A stretch of 64,000 nucleotides of DNA from Gemmatimonadota bacterium (GCA_022826005.1 JAJDVT010000094.1:1-64000); one strand, 5' to 3'. Counted from the first letter of the stretch, positions 17,146 through 26,232 are shown. Notes: generated by a model not told the origin, from the letters alone. Program-made: numbers and translations.

Positions 17146-18528
17146 CTACCGGGACCAAGTCAGCCACTGCAGCCCGGCGACGAGCGACGCCAGGGCGCCC
17201 AGGGCGGCGAAGGTGGGGTTGATCGCGGCCGCCCGCAGGGGTGGGCCGTAGATGCGGGGCATCAGCAGGTACAGGGCTACCGCCGCCAGGCTGACGGCCA
17301 GAAGCCCGAGTCCGAGGTCGGTTGCGATGCCCTGGACGCCGGGTGGTGAGGCGCCTGAATCCCCGGCCGGCTGACCGCCCGCATACGCGATGAGCAGGGT
17401 CGTGCAGTGGATCAGGACCCAGCCCCTTCCGATGGCACCGAGCAGCCGCACCGGCCGTGGTCCGAGGTCGGGCTGCAGGCCGATCTTCGAGACCGCGTAC
17501 ATGGTGAACTGGGCGGCGAAGGAGGCTGTGAAGGGGATGAGGAGCCAGCCGTACCCGGTGATGGCGTGGACGAAAAGCCAGAACAACCCGGTGCCCGCGG
17601 CCCAGAGCGCCGAATACACCGTGTGTGGACGGCGCTCGGTGGCGCGCGTCCGGAACATGGTCTGGGAGATGAAGAACACCGCCGGCCCGAGGAGCCACAG
17701 CCAGCCGCCGAGCAGGACGGTGGTGTAGCCGAAGAGACCGCATCCGATCAGCGCGCTGTCGTCGAGCTTGCTGCGGCCTCGCCAGGCCACCGCGAATGCA
17801 ATCAGGACTACGGCGACCAGCAGACGAATGGCCAGAGTCTCGGCGTCTTCGCCCAGGTAGATGCGGAGAAAGGCGTGGGCGCCCAGGGGGATGAAGAGAT
17901 TGTCGAGCCCGCGCCACGCGACGCTCTCGAGCAGCATGACGAGGAGCGCGAGGATCGTCGCGATGAGCACGGCCTCGGCGCGTCCCGTGCCGGTGAGGAG
18001 GAGGAGAGGAAGGTGGGCGCTGAAGAAGGCGACCAGGAAGAAGGCGAGCGATCCCTCGAGGCTCTTGATGCCGTCCGAAGTCTGATACTGGAGTTGCCCG
18101 TAGCGAATCCCCACCAGCGCCGCGACGGCGTCTGCCAGCGTCAGCATGAGGATCGGGACTACGTAAAGCAGCCAGTCGCCGCGACTGAGGATGAAGAGGA
18201 TGGTGACGGCCACGGGGAAGTAGATCTCACCCAGGCTTTGGCGCCCGACGCCGTCCATTACGGTTCCGACCCCGCGGCGCAGCCACCGGATCGAGCGCGT
18301 CGCCACCATGACGCCGCACGCCAGGATCGCCAGCACGACCACCGGCCAGACGCGGTCGAAGACCCAGGGGAAGGGCAGTACGACCAGTCCCATCCCGACG
18401 TGGACCCCCTTGCGCAGCACCTCCGGGTGGAACCGGCCCCGCCCGTCGGCCACCTTGAGGCCCGCAAGCAGGAGCCCCAGCGCGGCCAGGACGGCCACCA
18501 TGGCCAGGAAGGTCGCGGCGAGCGTCAT
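17146..18528 (-). CDS. Polytopic membrane protein, dolichol/phytol-kinase (CTP-dependent) superfamily
   Basis: 460 residues from ATG 18528; this start overlaps the stop of the preceding gene (ATGA). The first half shows the dolichol kinase / phytol kinase / CDP-DAG-synthase-like pattern: HPEVLRKGVHVGMGL near residue 35, FPVAVTIL, then LTLADAVAALVGIRYG and KSLEGSLAFF (Asp and Lys-Ser-x-Glu-Gly conserved in SEC59/VTE5). The second half adds several more helices, making it longer than a phytol kinase (about 300). It would phosphorylate a polyprenyl or similar lipid alcohol, or transfer a nucleotide to its phosphate. It is the last gene of the coupled operon. Confidence 0.78.
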   Translation of the reverse strand: MTLAATFLAMVAVLAALGLLLAGLKVADGRGRFHPEVLRKGVHVGMGLVVLPFPWVFDRVWPVVVLAILACGVMVATRSIRWLRRGVGTVMDGVGRQSLGEIYFPVAVTILFILSRGDWLLYVVPILMLTLADAVAALVGIRYGQLQYQTSDGIKSLEGSLAFFLVAFFSAHLPLLLLTGTGRAEAVLIATILALLVMLLESVAWRGLDNLFIPLGAHAFLRIYLGEDAETLAIRLLVAVVLIAFAVAWRGRSKLDDSALIGCGLFGYTTVLLGGWLWLLGPAVFFISQTMFRTRATERRPHTVYSALWAAGTGLFWLFVHAITGYGWLLIPFTASFAAQFTMYAVSKIGLQPDLGPRPVRLLGAIGRGWVLIHCTTLLIAYAGGQPAGDSGASPPGVQGIATDLGLGLLAVSLAAVALYLLMPRIYGPPLRAAAINPTFAALGALASLVAGLQWLTWSR

Positions 18529-19736
18529 GTCACCCTCTCGACGACGAACCGGCTGTAGAAGAAGGCCTTGTCCCGGAGGTGGAGGCGCCCGGCGAGATCG
18601 GTGTCCGGGACGAGGACGTGGGCCAGCTCCGGCGGCCGGCTGCGCGGAACCAGCATGTTCCAGTAGGCGAATCGGGCTCCGTTGCGGGAGCGCGCGGCCA
18701 GGGTCGACAGCAGGTCGAGAAAGCTCTCGTCGGACATGTATTCGAAGATGTCGCTCAGATTGAGGCAATCGAAGCGAAGACCGGGGTCGGACGCGAGAAG
18801 CTGTTCGATCGACAGGCAGTGCCATTCGAGCTGGTCGAGGTTCTCACGGATCGGGTCGAAGTTCTCCCTGCGCAGGGCGTGGGGAAGGGCGGTGGTGTGG
18901 CGGCCGGTGAGGATCCACTGGAGGTAGGGGTTGGCCGCCGGGTCGAGTTCGGTGAGGGCGTGCCGTGCGCGTGACAGGATGCGCTCCGCCACCGAGCCCT
19001 CGACGTAGCGGAAGAAAGCCGGATCGCGCCCCATCCTGCCCATCACGAAACGGGAGAAGAAGAGGCGGAAGAGGAATTCCCAGCGGCGGTTGGCCCAGTG
19101 CCTGGCGTAGAAGCGGCGGCGTCCCTCCAGCGTGCCGCCCTTCAGGAGCCGGTCGATTCGGTTGCGGGAATGGATCCATGGGAGCACGCGGGAGCGAAAT
19201 GTCGCGAAGTAGCGCTCGAACTTGCCGGCGGCCCCTATGCCGGCCCGGACGAGTTCGGGACGGGCATCCCAGAAGTCACGTGCCTCGGCCTCGAGGGCGC
19301 CGCGGCAACGACGGTAGAGCGTCTCCCGGTCGGCACATTCCCGGGAGCCCATGAGTTGCAGCAGCTCCCCGTGTTCTAGCACCCGGTACGCCGCGACGCG
19401 CAGCGCCAGGCAGGCGAGCTGGGCCGGGTTCATGTCGACGGCGATCACGCGGGCCGGGCCCCGCGACAGGAGCGAGAGCGAGTTGTCTCCGGCCGAAGCG
19501 ATCGACAGGCAGACATCCCCTTCACCGATGTCGAGCGCGTCGAGGAGGATGTCGGCGTCCTCCCAGCACTGTGCATAGCGGACGAAGGAGAAGTCGGCGC
19601 GGTCCGCGGCTTCGGTGCTCACGATCTGCGCCCTGGTTCCGGGACCTCCCGACGGGCTTCCGTGCTCATGGCCCGGCCTGTTGCTCCGGCTGCGCGCGCG
19701 GTTCCTCGAGGTCGGGGCCGGTCCGCGGCTCGACAT
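18525..19736 (-). CDS. DUF3419 protein, BtaA-like aminocarboxypropyl transferase
   Basis: 403 residues from ATG 19736, but GTG 19622 (365 residues) is more likely because similarity begins at ADFSFVRYAQCWEDADILL. The SAM-binding region reads CLSIASAGDNSLSLL and V-I-A-V-D-M-N-P-A-Q; later FDCLNLSDIFEYMSDESF and a C-terminal FFYSRFVVER are typical of DUF3419. The characterised relative BtaA moves the 3-amino-3-carboxypropyl group of S-adenosylmethionine to diacylglycerol, the first step of betaine lipids. No BtaB-type N-methyltransferase is nearby, so either the product stays a homoserine ether or the acceptor differs. Its stop overlaps the next start. Confidence 0.85.
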   Translation of the reverse strand: MSSRGPAPTSRNRARSRSNRPGHEHGSPSGGPGTRAQIVSTEAADRADFSFVRYAQCWEDADILLDALDIGEGDVCLSIASAGDNSLSLLSRGPARVIAVDMNPAQLACLALRVAAYRVLEHGELLQLMGSRECADRETLYRRCRGALEAEARDFWDARPELVRAGIGAAGKFERYFATFRSRVLPWIHSRNRIDRLLKGGTLEGRRRFYARHWANRRWEFLFRLFFSRFVMGRMGRDPAFFRYVEGSVAERILSRARHALTELDPAANPYLQWILTGRHTTALPHALRRENFDPIRENLDQLEWHCLSIEQLLASDPGLRFDCLNLSDIFEYMSDESFLDLLSTLAARSRNGARFAYWNMLVPRSRPPELAHVLVPDTDLAGRLHLRDKAFFYSRFVVERVT

Positions 19737-22398
19737 CCAGCCTCACGGTCCCGCGCGCGCCGTCCATCTCGACCCAGCTGCCGCTCTCGATCCGGGCGGT
19801 GACGCCGGCGATCGAGACGATGGCCGGGATCCCCATCTCGCGGGCCACGATCGCCGAGTGGGAGAGCAGGCTGCCGCGCTCGACCAGGATTCCGGCGGCG
19901 GCCGGGAAGAGCATGATCCATCCGGGGTCGGTGCGCTCCGCCACCAGGATTTCGCCCTGCTGCAGCTCGGCTCCGCGCGGATCGCGGATCACTCGCGCGC
20001 GGCCCCGGACGACGCCCGGGCAGCATCCGATGCCGCGGAGGCCGTCCCCGTCTTCGGCTTCCCCCCCGTTGGCCGGACCCGTGGCGCTCCCCGCGTAGCT
20101 GTTGGCGATGTAGGGGGCGCCGAAGGTCTCGAAGCGGTCGGCTGGAGCTTCGAGTTCGGCGTAGCGTTCGAAGGCGCGGCGGCGGACGGTGGCGAGACCT
20201 CGCAGATCGTCGCACGCTGCCGCTCCTTCGGTGTAGGCAACGATTTCGTCGAGCTCCAGGTAGAAGACGTCGCGCGGATCGTCGAGTACCCCCTCGGCAA
20301 AGAGCCTTCGTCCGGCCTCGAGGAAGATCCTGCGGACGCGGCCGAAGAGGCGGGTGCGCTCGAACCGCAGATTCTCGCGGTCGCGGACCCGCCCGCGGGC
20401 GTTGCGGAGCACCCATGCGAAGATGACGCGCCGCAGGGGGCGTCGCGCGAGGGCCCGTCGAACCCTCTCTTCGGCCTGTTCGCGCACCGCCGACTGTATG
20501 CCGGTAGCGAATGCCTGGCCGCGTGCGAGCCGGGCGGCGGCGTGGCCGATCGAGCGCAGCAGCGGCTCCGGATCCTCGAAGAGCGTGGTCGACTCCAGCT
20601 TGAGCTCGTCCAGGCAGCGGTCGCCGAAGGTTGCGAGATAGTCGTTGTAGAGGCGAGCCAGGTCATCGCGGCTGTTCAGTGCCTTCACCGCTGCCGGCGT
20701 CGTCCCGTTGCAGAGGATATCCGTCAGCTCTGGGTGGCGCGCCGCAACGGTGGCCATCTCGACGATCCGCTTTGCAGGCTCGGCGCTGATCATGCCTCCC
20801 TGGTCGCACACCAGGTCATTGTGCAGCGCCCCCGGTTCGTCTTCGTCGCTGGTGCACCACTTCGCCGTCAGGCGGCCCAGCACGCCGAAGAAGATCATCG
20901 CGAAGAAGTCGTTGATCAGCGGCGCATCCCACCGCGTCAGCAGGCTGGACTCGAGCGCGCGATAGTCGGCCGCCAGCTGGTCGAGGCGCCTGGCTTCGAG
21001 GGGTGGATCCGGAGGGGCGAGCGTGCGGTCGAGGCGGGCCTGGAACCGGTCGATCATCCGGGGGAGCCGCACCTGGTTGGCGAGCATGCCTCCCATGGTG
21101 CGGAACAGCCGAAGAAGATCGGCGAGGCGCGCGGATCGGGAAGCGCTGGAAGCGGCGGCGGTGATATCTGCGGGAAGGCTCTCCCGCACCCCCATCATCT
21201 GTTCCATGAAGCGGCGGTTGAAGGTGTAGCCCGGGAGCAGCGCGATGACGCGGTACCAGTTAAGGAGGTTGTAGTAGACTCGCCCGCGCACCAGCCCGAG
21301 CATGCGGCGGAAGGTCAGGTCGTTGGCGGCGATCTTTTCCCCGGTCACGCCGAGGAGGCGGCAGAACTCGCGGTAGACGCCCTCGTAGGCGTGCAGCGCG
21401 AAGCTGAATGTCAGCGGGGTGGTGATCCCGCTGTAGCTCTCGACGATGTTCGAGTTGTCCCATATCGCGCGGACGCCGTCCGGATCGGGCATGGTGGCCA
21501 GGGAGGTGATCGGGCGCGACTGGAGCAGGTAGAGCTCGCCGCCGCGCATCGCCCATTCGATGTCCTGCGGCCGGCCAAAGTGCCGCTCCGCGCGGCGGGC
21601 GAGTGCCGCGACGCGCGCCGCCTGCTCGTCGGTGAGCGCCGGCGCGGAGGCCGCGGGCTCCGCGATCGCCTGGGCCGCGAAGCCTTCCGGACTGTCCGGC
21701 GCCGGCCGGTGCGCCAGATGCTTCGCCACGATGTCCCGTTCGAGGATCGTTCCGTCGAAGTGAACACGCCAGGTATCGGCGTCGGCGTCCCCTCCCACCA
21801 GCGCCGTGCCCAGGCCACGGAGCGCCGAAACCACGGGCACCGAGCGGCGCCCGGTCACCGGATCCGCGCTGAAGGCGACCCCGGAGACCTCGCTGTCGAC
21901 CATCTCCTGCACCAGAACAGCCGGAGCCTGCGGCAGACCTTCGAGGCGGTTCTCCCGCCGGTAGGCCAGGACGCGTTCGCTGAAGCCGGACTTCCACACG
22001 TCGATGATCCGGGCCGGCAGCCGCTCCCGCGTCACGGCAAGGAAGCTGTCGAACTGGCCGGCGAAGGAGTGTTCGACGCCGTCCTCCTGCACGCCGGAGG
22101 AGCGCACCGCAACGAACCGGGTGTCGAGTTCCAACGCCGTGAAGCGCTCCTCGACTTCCGCCATGACCCGGGGTGCCGGCGAGACCCGGTCGAAGAACGT
22201 CCGCAACCCTTCCTGGTCCTCCGCCTGGAGGAGGGCGCGGCGCTGGTCTGGCGACAACCCCGCTTCGAAGGCTTCCGGCGCGATCACAAACCAGGCCGGG
22301 ATCTTCAGTCCCGTACCGGAGAGCGAGGAGAGCGCCGCCGCCTTGCCTCCCATCCGGCCGAGATCGACGCCGTCCGAGACCGAGAGCACGAAAGTCAT
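19666..22398 (-). CDS. Dikinase with PEP-synthase-type ATP-grasp and swivelling His domains (rifampin-phosphotransferase-like)
   Basis: 910 residues from ATG 22398, overlapping the UbiA stop by four bases. An N-terminal ATP-grasp domain (about 10-310) has GGKAAALSSL, VRSSGVQEDG and QEMVDSEVSGVAFS, ending YLLQSRPIT. The middle (about 330-790) starts WDNSNIVESYSGITTPLTFS, as in rifampin phosphotransferase and related enzymes, and is helical. The C-terminal swivelling domain has RGSLLSHSAIVAREMGIPAI with phosphohistidine His847. No PEP-synthase barrel is present, so the enzyme should phosphorylate a hydroxyl of an organic acceptor held by the middle domain, releasing AMP and phosphate. In this operon the acceptor is probably an isoprenoid or aromatic alcohol. 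Confidence 0.85.
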   Translation of the reverse strand: MTFVLSVSDGVDLGRMGGKAAALSSLSGTGLKIPAWFVIAPEAFEAGLSPDQRRALLQAEDQEGLRTFFDRVSPAPRVMAEVEERFTALELDTRFVAVRSSGVQEDGVEHSFAGQFDSFLAVTRERLPARIIDVWKSGFSERVLAYRRENRLEGLPQAPAVLVQEMVDSEVSGVAFSADPVTGRRSVPVVSALRGLGTALVGGDADADTWRVHFDGTILERDIVAKHLAHRPAPDSPEGFAAQAIAEPAASAPALTDEQAARVAALARRAERHFGRPQDIEWAMRGGELYLLQSRPITSLATMPDPDGVRAIWDNSNIVESYSGITTPLTFSFALHAYEGVYREFCRLLGVTGEKIAANDLTFRRMLGLVRGRVYYNLLNWYRVIALLPGYTFNRRFMEQMMGVRESLPADITAAASSASRSARLADLLRLFRTMGGMLANQVRLPRMIDRFQARLDRTLAPPDPPLEARRLDQLAADYRALESSLLTRWDAPLINDFFAMIFFGVLGRLTAKWCTSDEDEPGALHNDLVCDQGGMISAEPAKRIVEMATVAARHPELTDILCNGTTPAAVKALNSRDDLARLYNDYLATFGDRCLDELKLESTTLFEDPEPLLRSIGHAAARLARGQAFATGIQSAVREQAEERVRRALARRPLRRVIFAWVLRNARGRVRDRENLRFERTRLFGRVRRIFLEAGRRLFAEGVLDDPRDVFYLELDEIVAYTEGAAACDDLRGLATVRRRAFERYAELEAPADRFETFGAPYIANSYAGSATGPANGGEAEDGDGLRGIGCCPGVVRGRARVIRDPRGAELQQGEILVAERTDPGWIMLFPAAAGILVERGSLLSHSAIVAREMGIPAIVSIAGVTARIESGSWVEMDGARGTVRLDVEPRTGPDLEEPRAQPEQQAGP

Positions 22399-23327
22399 CC
22401 GAGCTCCCTCCACAGGAGCGGCGCCGGCCCCAGGCTCAGATACAGCACCAGCGTCCAGACACCGGACCAGTTCTCGATCCAGCCGCCCGCGCCCGGCGTC
22501 TGGCGGCGCAGGAAGCGAACCCCGACCAGCACCGCTGCGCCGAAGGCCAGGCCCAGGACAATGGTCAGGGGCAGGGCAAACCCGATCCGCCGCGAGGCCT
22601 GCAAGGCACAGACAAAGGTGAGCGCCAGCACCATCCACCACATGCACACCGCCCGCGGCCGTCCCCACACCACGGAGTAGTTGGCCACCCCCTCCTCTTC
22701 ATCCGCCGGACTGCGGATCTTGCGGCCGATCTCGATCACCATGCCGTTGAAGAGGCTGGCGAGCAGAAACCAGAACAGCCCGGGCGGAGCATGGCCCTGG
22801 AAGACCAGCCAGTCCGTGCTGGTGGCGTAGAGGTCGATGAGCGGCATGATGGCCATGTGGGTGACCATGTAGAGGAGGTGCTTCCCGCGCAGCCAGTCCC
22901 CGACGAAGAACTCCTTGCTCATCAGCGCCAGGTAGGTCCAGGTGACGAGCAGCAGGATGAGAAGCCGCGCGTCCAGCCAGAGGGCCAGCCCCAGCTGGAG
23001 CGCTCCGGCGAGCACGAAGAGGGCACCGAGTTCCCGCAGGGTGACGAGGCCTCGCGGCACCGGGCGGTAGGGCCGGTAGCGCGCGTCCTCCTCGTCGTCC
23101 TTGAACTCGTCCGCGATGCGCAGCTGGAGGAAGAAGATCAGGCAGGAAGCGAAGGCGACGACCGCCGACACCGGGTTGGGCCATCCCGAGGGTGACCGCA
23201 GCATCCAGGAGAAGGAGACCGCGCTGAAGCTGAAAGCGAGGATCAGCGGTCCGTGCCGTGCGAGGGGGAATCGCTCCCGCTGGTAGACCCACCAGCGCCA
23301 GAGGCCGCGTTCCCCGGCTTCCCTCAC
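22395..23327 (-). CDS. UbiA-family membrane prenyltransferase
   Basis: 310 residues from GTG 23327, inside the stop of the HMG-CoA reductase gene (GTGA). About nine hydrophobic helices. The first Asp-rich motif is LRIADEFKDDEEDARYRPYR followed by P-V-P-R-G, and the second is GRKIRSPADEEEGVANYS; both bind the Mg-diphosphate of the prenyl donor. Such enzymes attach a prenyl chain to an aromatic ring, a glycerol-type hydroxyl or haem. The acceptor cannot be told from sequence. Position between a mevalonate-forming enzyme and a dikinase supports an isoprenoid product. Confidence 0.9.
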   Translation of the reverse strand: MREAGERGLWRWWVYQRERFPLARHGPLILAFSFSAVSFSWMLRSPSGWPNPVSAVVAFASCLIFFLQLRIADEFKDDEEDARYRPYRPVPRGLVTLRELGALFVLAGALQLGLALWLDARLLILLLVTWTYLALMSKEFFVGDWLRGKHLLYMVTHMAIMPLIDLYATSTDWLVFQGHAPPGLFWFLLASLFNGMVIEIGRKIRSPADEEEGVANYSVVWGRPRAVCMWWMVLALTFVCALQASRRIGFALPLTIVLGLAFGAAVLVGVRFLRRQTPGAGGWIENWSGVWTLVLYLSLGPAPLLWRELG

Positions 23328-24628
23328 CTGGCCCCCGCGTCCGTGCCCCCGGCGGGCCCCCGTGCCAGCGACTGGTGCGCGTGAGTGAAGTGACCGGCTG
23401 ACAATGCGGCGATGATCGACAGCTCGCCGGCAAGCACCAGGGCAGCGCACACCTCGGCGAAGGCAGCCGCCTTGCCCGGCCCCGCAAGGTTCATCATCTC
23501 CAGGCAGGCATTCTGGCTCGGGAGACCCGTCCCGCCCCCCACCGTCCCCACGATGACGTTTGGCAGGGTGACCGCCGCGTACAGACCGCCGTCTCCCGCC
23601 GGCTCGAAGCGGGTCACGCCGACGGCGGACTCGGCCACGCAGGCGGCGTCCTGGCCGCAGGCGATGTAGAGCGCCGCCATCCCGTTGGAATAGTGTCCCT
23701 GGATCCCGATGTTGCCGCTCATCACCCCGCCGATCGACGATACCCGGTAGAAGTCCAGCATGCGCCTCGCGCTCGACTTCAGGTGTCCCTTGAGGATGTC
23801 GTGCTCGAGTGTCACCTCGGCGGTCGCCTTCCTGCCGCGCACGTTCTGAAAGGAGAGATGCGAGGCCTTCTTGTCTCCCGACAGGTTTGCCTCGACGAAC
23901 CAGTAGGCGGGCCGCACCGGCGTGTGTTCGAGAATGAAGCGGCAGATGGCCTCGGTTGCGATCGTGACCATGTTCTGCCCGGCCGCGTCACCGGTGCTGT
24001 ATTCGAAGATCAGGTAGACGTGATTGCCCTCCAGGTTGAAACGGGTGCGGATGAGCTCGCCGTGGCGGGTCGTCGAGGCGGCGATGTTGCGGAAGGTCTC
24101 TTCGTGACCGCCGGCCCAAAGCAGGAACTTGCCGACGTCGATCAGGGTGTCGAACGCGAAGACCGGCGCCCGCGTCACGCCCTCCCAGAACATCGCCGTC
24201 GTACAGCCGCCGGCCAGCGTGATGGCCTGCGCCCCGCGCGTGTAGGACGCCACCAGCGCGGCTTCGGTCGTCGCCAGCGGCGCGTAATAGTCGCCCTGCG
24301 CGTAAAGCCCCCGCACCCGCAGCGGCCCGGCCAGCCCGATCGGGAGCTTCACCGTGCCGATGAAGTTCTCGATGTTCTTGCTGTACACGCCCATCTGCTC
24401 GCGCGTCATGGCGTCGAGGAGGGATTCCCTGGAGCGCGCCTCAACGTCGAGCAGCTCCCAGCGCTGGTCCACCGCCTCCGGGGAGATCTGCGACATCGCA
24501 TCGCCGCGGGGGACATGGGGCGAGATGTCCTCCCGGGAAGGCGTCAGCGCCTGCTCGATTTCCTCCTCGGTGCGGTCGGCGAGGAGCCGCCCGAAGTAGT
24601 TGCGGACGCTGCGGAGATCAATGGCCAT
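23324..24628 (-). CDS. Hydroxymethylglutaryl-CoA reductase, catalytic domain only
   Basis: 434 residues from ATG 24628, overlapping the previous gene by 11 bases. The class I-like fold is shown by ENFIGTVKLPIGLAGPL and the four catalytic residues: Glu122 (TTEAALVAS), Lys253 (DKKAS), Asp327 (GQDAA) and His418 (GHFTHAH). The NADPH loop DAAGQNM is at 214-220. There is no membrane anchor. It reduces HMG-CoA to mevalonate. No other mevalonate-pathway gene is in the window, and many bacteria of this kind are expected to use the MEP route. It may therefore feed a dedicated pathway or act on a related acyl-CoA. Confidence 0.93.
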   Translation of the reverse strand: MAIDLRSVRNYFGRLLADRTEEEIEQALTPSREDISPHVPRGDAMSQISPEAVDQRWELLDVEARSRESLLDAMTREQMGVYSKNIENFIGTVKLPIGLAGPLRVRGLYAQGDYYAPLATTEAALVASYTRGAQAITLAGGCTTAMFWEGVTRAPVFAFDTLIDVGKFLLWAGGHEETFRNIAASTTRHGELIRTRFNLEGNHVYLIFEYSTGDAAGQNMVTIATEAICRFILEHTPVRPAYWFVEANLSGDKKASHLSFQNVRGRKATAEVTLEHDILKGHLKSSARRMLDFYRVSSIGGVMSGNIGIQGHYSNGMAALYIACGQDAACVAESAVGVTRFEPAGDGGLYAAVTLPNVIVGTVGGGTGLPSQNACLEMMNLAGPGKAAAFAEVCAALVLAGELSIIAALSAGHFTHAHQSLARGPAGGTDAGAR

Positions 24629-26216
24629 GTCGGTCCAGTTCCTTCTCCAGTTGAGGGTAGTCGACTTTCGCGTTGTGGCGGCGGTCGACCGGGATTCGGG
24701 GCAGTTGCACGATACTGTCCAGTTGTGCCCAAGATAGCGTTCCTTGTACGCGTCGCGCCGCATCCGCGGGCGCTTCGGGCCCCAGCTGCACGGCCAGCAG
24801 GCGCTTGCCGCCGCGGCTGGCCAGCGCGCTACGCTCCACCCACGGCAGCCGGCTTGCCGCGCATTCGGCGGCGAAGGGATGGATCGTGCCGCGCTCGTCG
24901 CGGATGACGGCGCCGGCGCGTCCGAGGAGCCAGAGCCGGCCTTCGTGGTCGAGGTAGCCGGCGTCGCCGGTGCGGTGCCAGACTGCGCCGTCGACCCGGA
25001 ATTTGGTCTCATGGTCGCCGATGCCGCTCAGGTAGCCGGCGAGCACGTGGGGGCCGCTTACCACGATTTCGCCGCGGCGCTCCGGTGGGAGCGCGAGGCC
25101 GGCGAACCCCGCTGCCGTCAGCGGCTGAAGGGGCTCGCCCCAGCGGTTGGGCAGGATGCGCAATTCGATCTGCCGGACCGGCCTTCCGACCAGCAGGCCC
25201 TTCCCGCCAAACATGGCGTCCAGGTCGGCGGGTTCGACCTCATTCCAGTCGACATGGGAGATGGGCTCCGCCTCGGTTGAACCGTAGACGACGATTACCC
25301 GGCCCCGCGGCAACACGGATTGGAGCTCCTGCAGAAGGGGCGGGAAGACGGGGGCGCCGCCGGTGTAGAGCTTCGTGAGGGTGCCGAGGCCGGTTTCGGC
25401 CGTGCGAGCCCCGCGAAGCAGCCGCGCGTACAGGGCCGGGGAGCCCACGGTGCGGGTGACGCGATGACGCTCGATCTGTTCGAGCACCGGGCCGGGCTCG
25501 ATGAACCCGGGACGCCGGAGATCGCCCTGCGGAATGACCGACGTCACGCCAGACGCCAGGTTGGCGAGCACGAAGATCGGCAGGGTGGGGAGGTCCACCT
25601 CGCCGGGCTCAAGCTCGATCGACCTGGCCAGGGCGGCGTGTTGCGCCAGCAGGAAACCGTGGGTGCGGACGGCGGCTTTGGGGACCCCGGTGCTGCCGCT
25701 GGTGAAGGTGAGGAGGGCGTCGTGGGATGCATCGCAAGGGGTGATCGGGTTCAGCGGTTCGAGGCGATCGAGGGTGGACCAGCGGGTCGCCCCGGGAGCC
25801 CGGCCCGCGGTGACGAAGTGGTGCTCGATTCGACGGAGTCCCCGGCAGAGGAGCCTCAGAAGGTGTGCCCGCGCCGGGCCGATGAACGCCCTGGGCCGCG
25901 CAATGCCGCAGCACTGTTCGATGTGCCGGCGTCCCGCCGAAGGGTCGAGCACGGTCGCCACCAGCCCGAGCCGGAAGATCGCCAGAAGCGCGACGTAGAG
26001 TTCGATCGACATGGGCTGGAAGACGAGTATTCGATCGCCCGCGCGCAGCCCCGAGGCGCCCAGCAACGCGGCGGCGCGCGCCGAGCGTTCCACGAGCTGG
26101 GCGAAGCTGATTGTGTGTTTGCCCCCTCCCGCCGCCTCGACGATGGCGGGCGCCTCGGGCCGCTGCATGGCCTGTTCGATCAGGATCCGGGTGATGTTCA
26201 CGTCGCCAAGTCGCAT
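24618..26216 (-). CDS. AMP-dependent acyl-adenylate synthetase, OleC-like
   Basis: 532 residues from ATG 26216. Adenylation motifs: LLTFTSGSTGVPKAAVRTHG (P-loop A3), YGSTEAEPIS (A5), HRTGDAGYLD (A7) and a C-terminal RIPVDRRHNAKVDYPQLEKE with the A10 lysine. The segment LPIFVLANLASGVTSVIP, followed by VGSPALYARLL, resembles OleC, the ligase that makes beta-lactones from long beta-hydroxy acids; this resemblance is from memory of the family. It would activate a carboxylic acid as AMP ester for transfer to CoA, a carrier or an internal hydroxyl. First gene of the coupled operon, right behind the paired palindromes. Confidence 0.88.
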   Translation of the reverse strand: MRLGDVNITRILIEQAMQRPEAPAIVEAAGGGKHTISFAQLVERSARAAALLGASGLRAGDRILVFQPMSIELYVALLAIFRLGLVATVLDPSAGRRHIEQCCGIARPRAFIGPARAHLLRLLCRGLRRIEHHFVTAGRAPGATRWSTLDRLEPLNPITPCDASHDALLTFTSGSTGVPKAAVRTHGFLLAQHAALARSIELEPGEVDLPTLPIFVLANLASGVTSVIPQGDLRRPGFIEPGPVLEQIERHRVTRTVGSPALYARLLRGARTAETGLGTLTKLYTGGAPVFPPLLQELQSVLPRGRVIVVYGSTEAEPISHVDWNEVEPADLDAMFGGKGLLVGRPVRQIELRILPNRWGEPLQPLTAAGFAGLALPPERRGEIVVSGPHVLAGYLSGIGDHETKFRVDGAVWHRTGDAGYLDHEGRLWLLGRAGAVIRDERGTIHPFAAECAASRLPWVERSALASRGGKRLLAVQLGPEAPADAARRVQGTLSWAQLDSIVQLPRIPVDRRHNAKVDYPQLEKELDRHGH

Positions 26217-26232
26217 GAGTGTATAGATAACA

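Noticed and set aside
17407-18558. 383-codon plus-strand open stretch
   Set aside because: Antisense to the dolichol-kinase-like gene; Gln/Asp/Glu-rich mirror of hydrophobic codons.
19615-22680. 1021-codon open stretch on the plus strand
   Set aside because: Fully antisense to the dikinase gene, whose motifs are unmistakable; composition is typical of a shadow frame.
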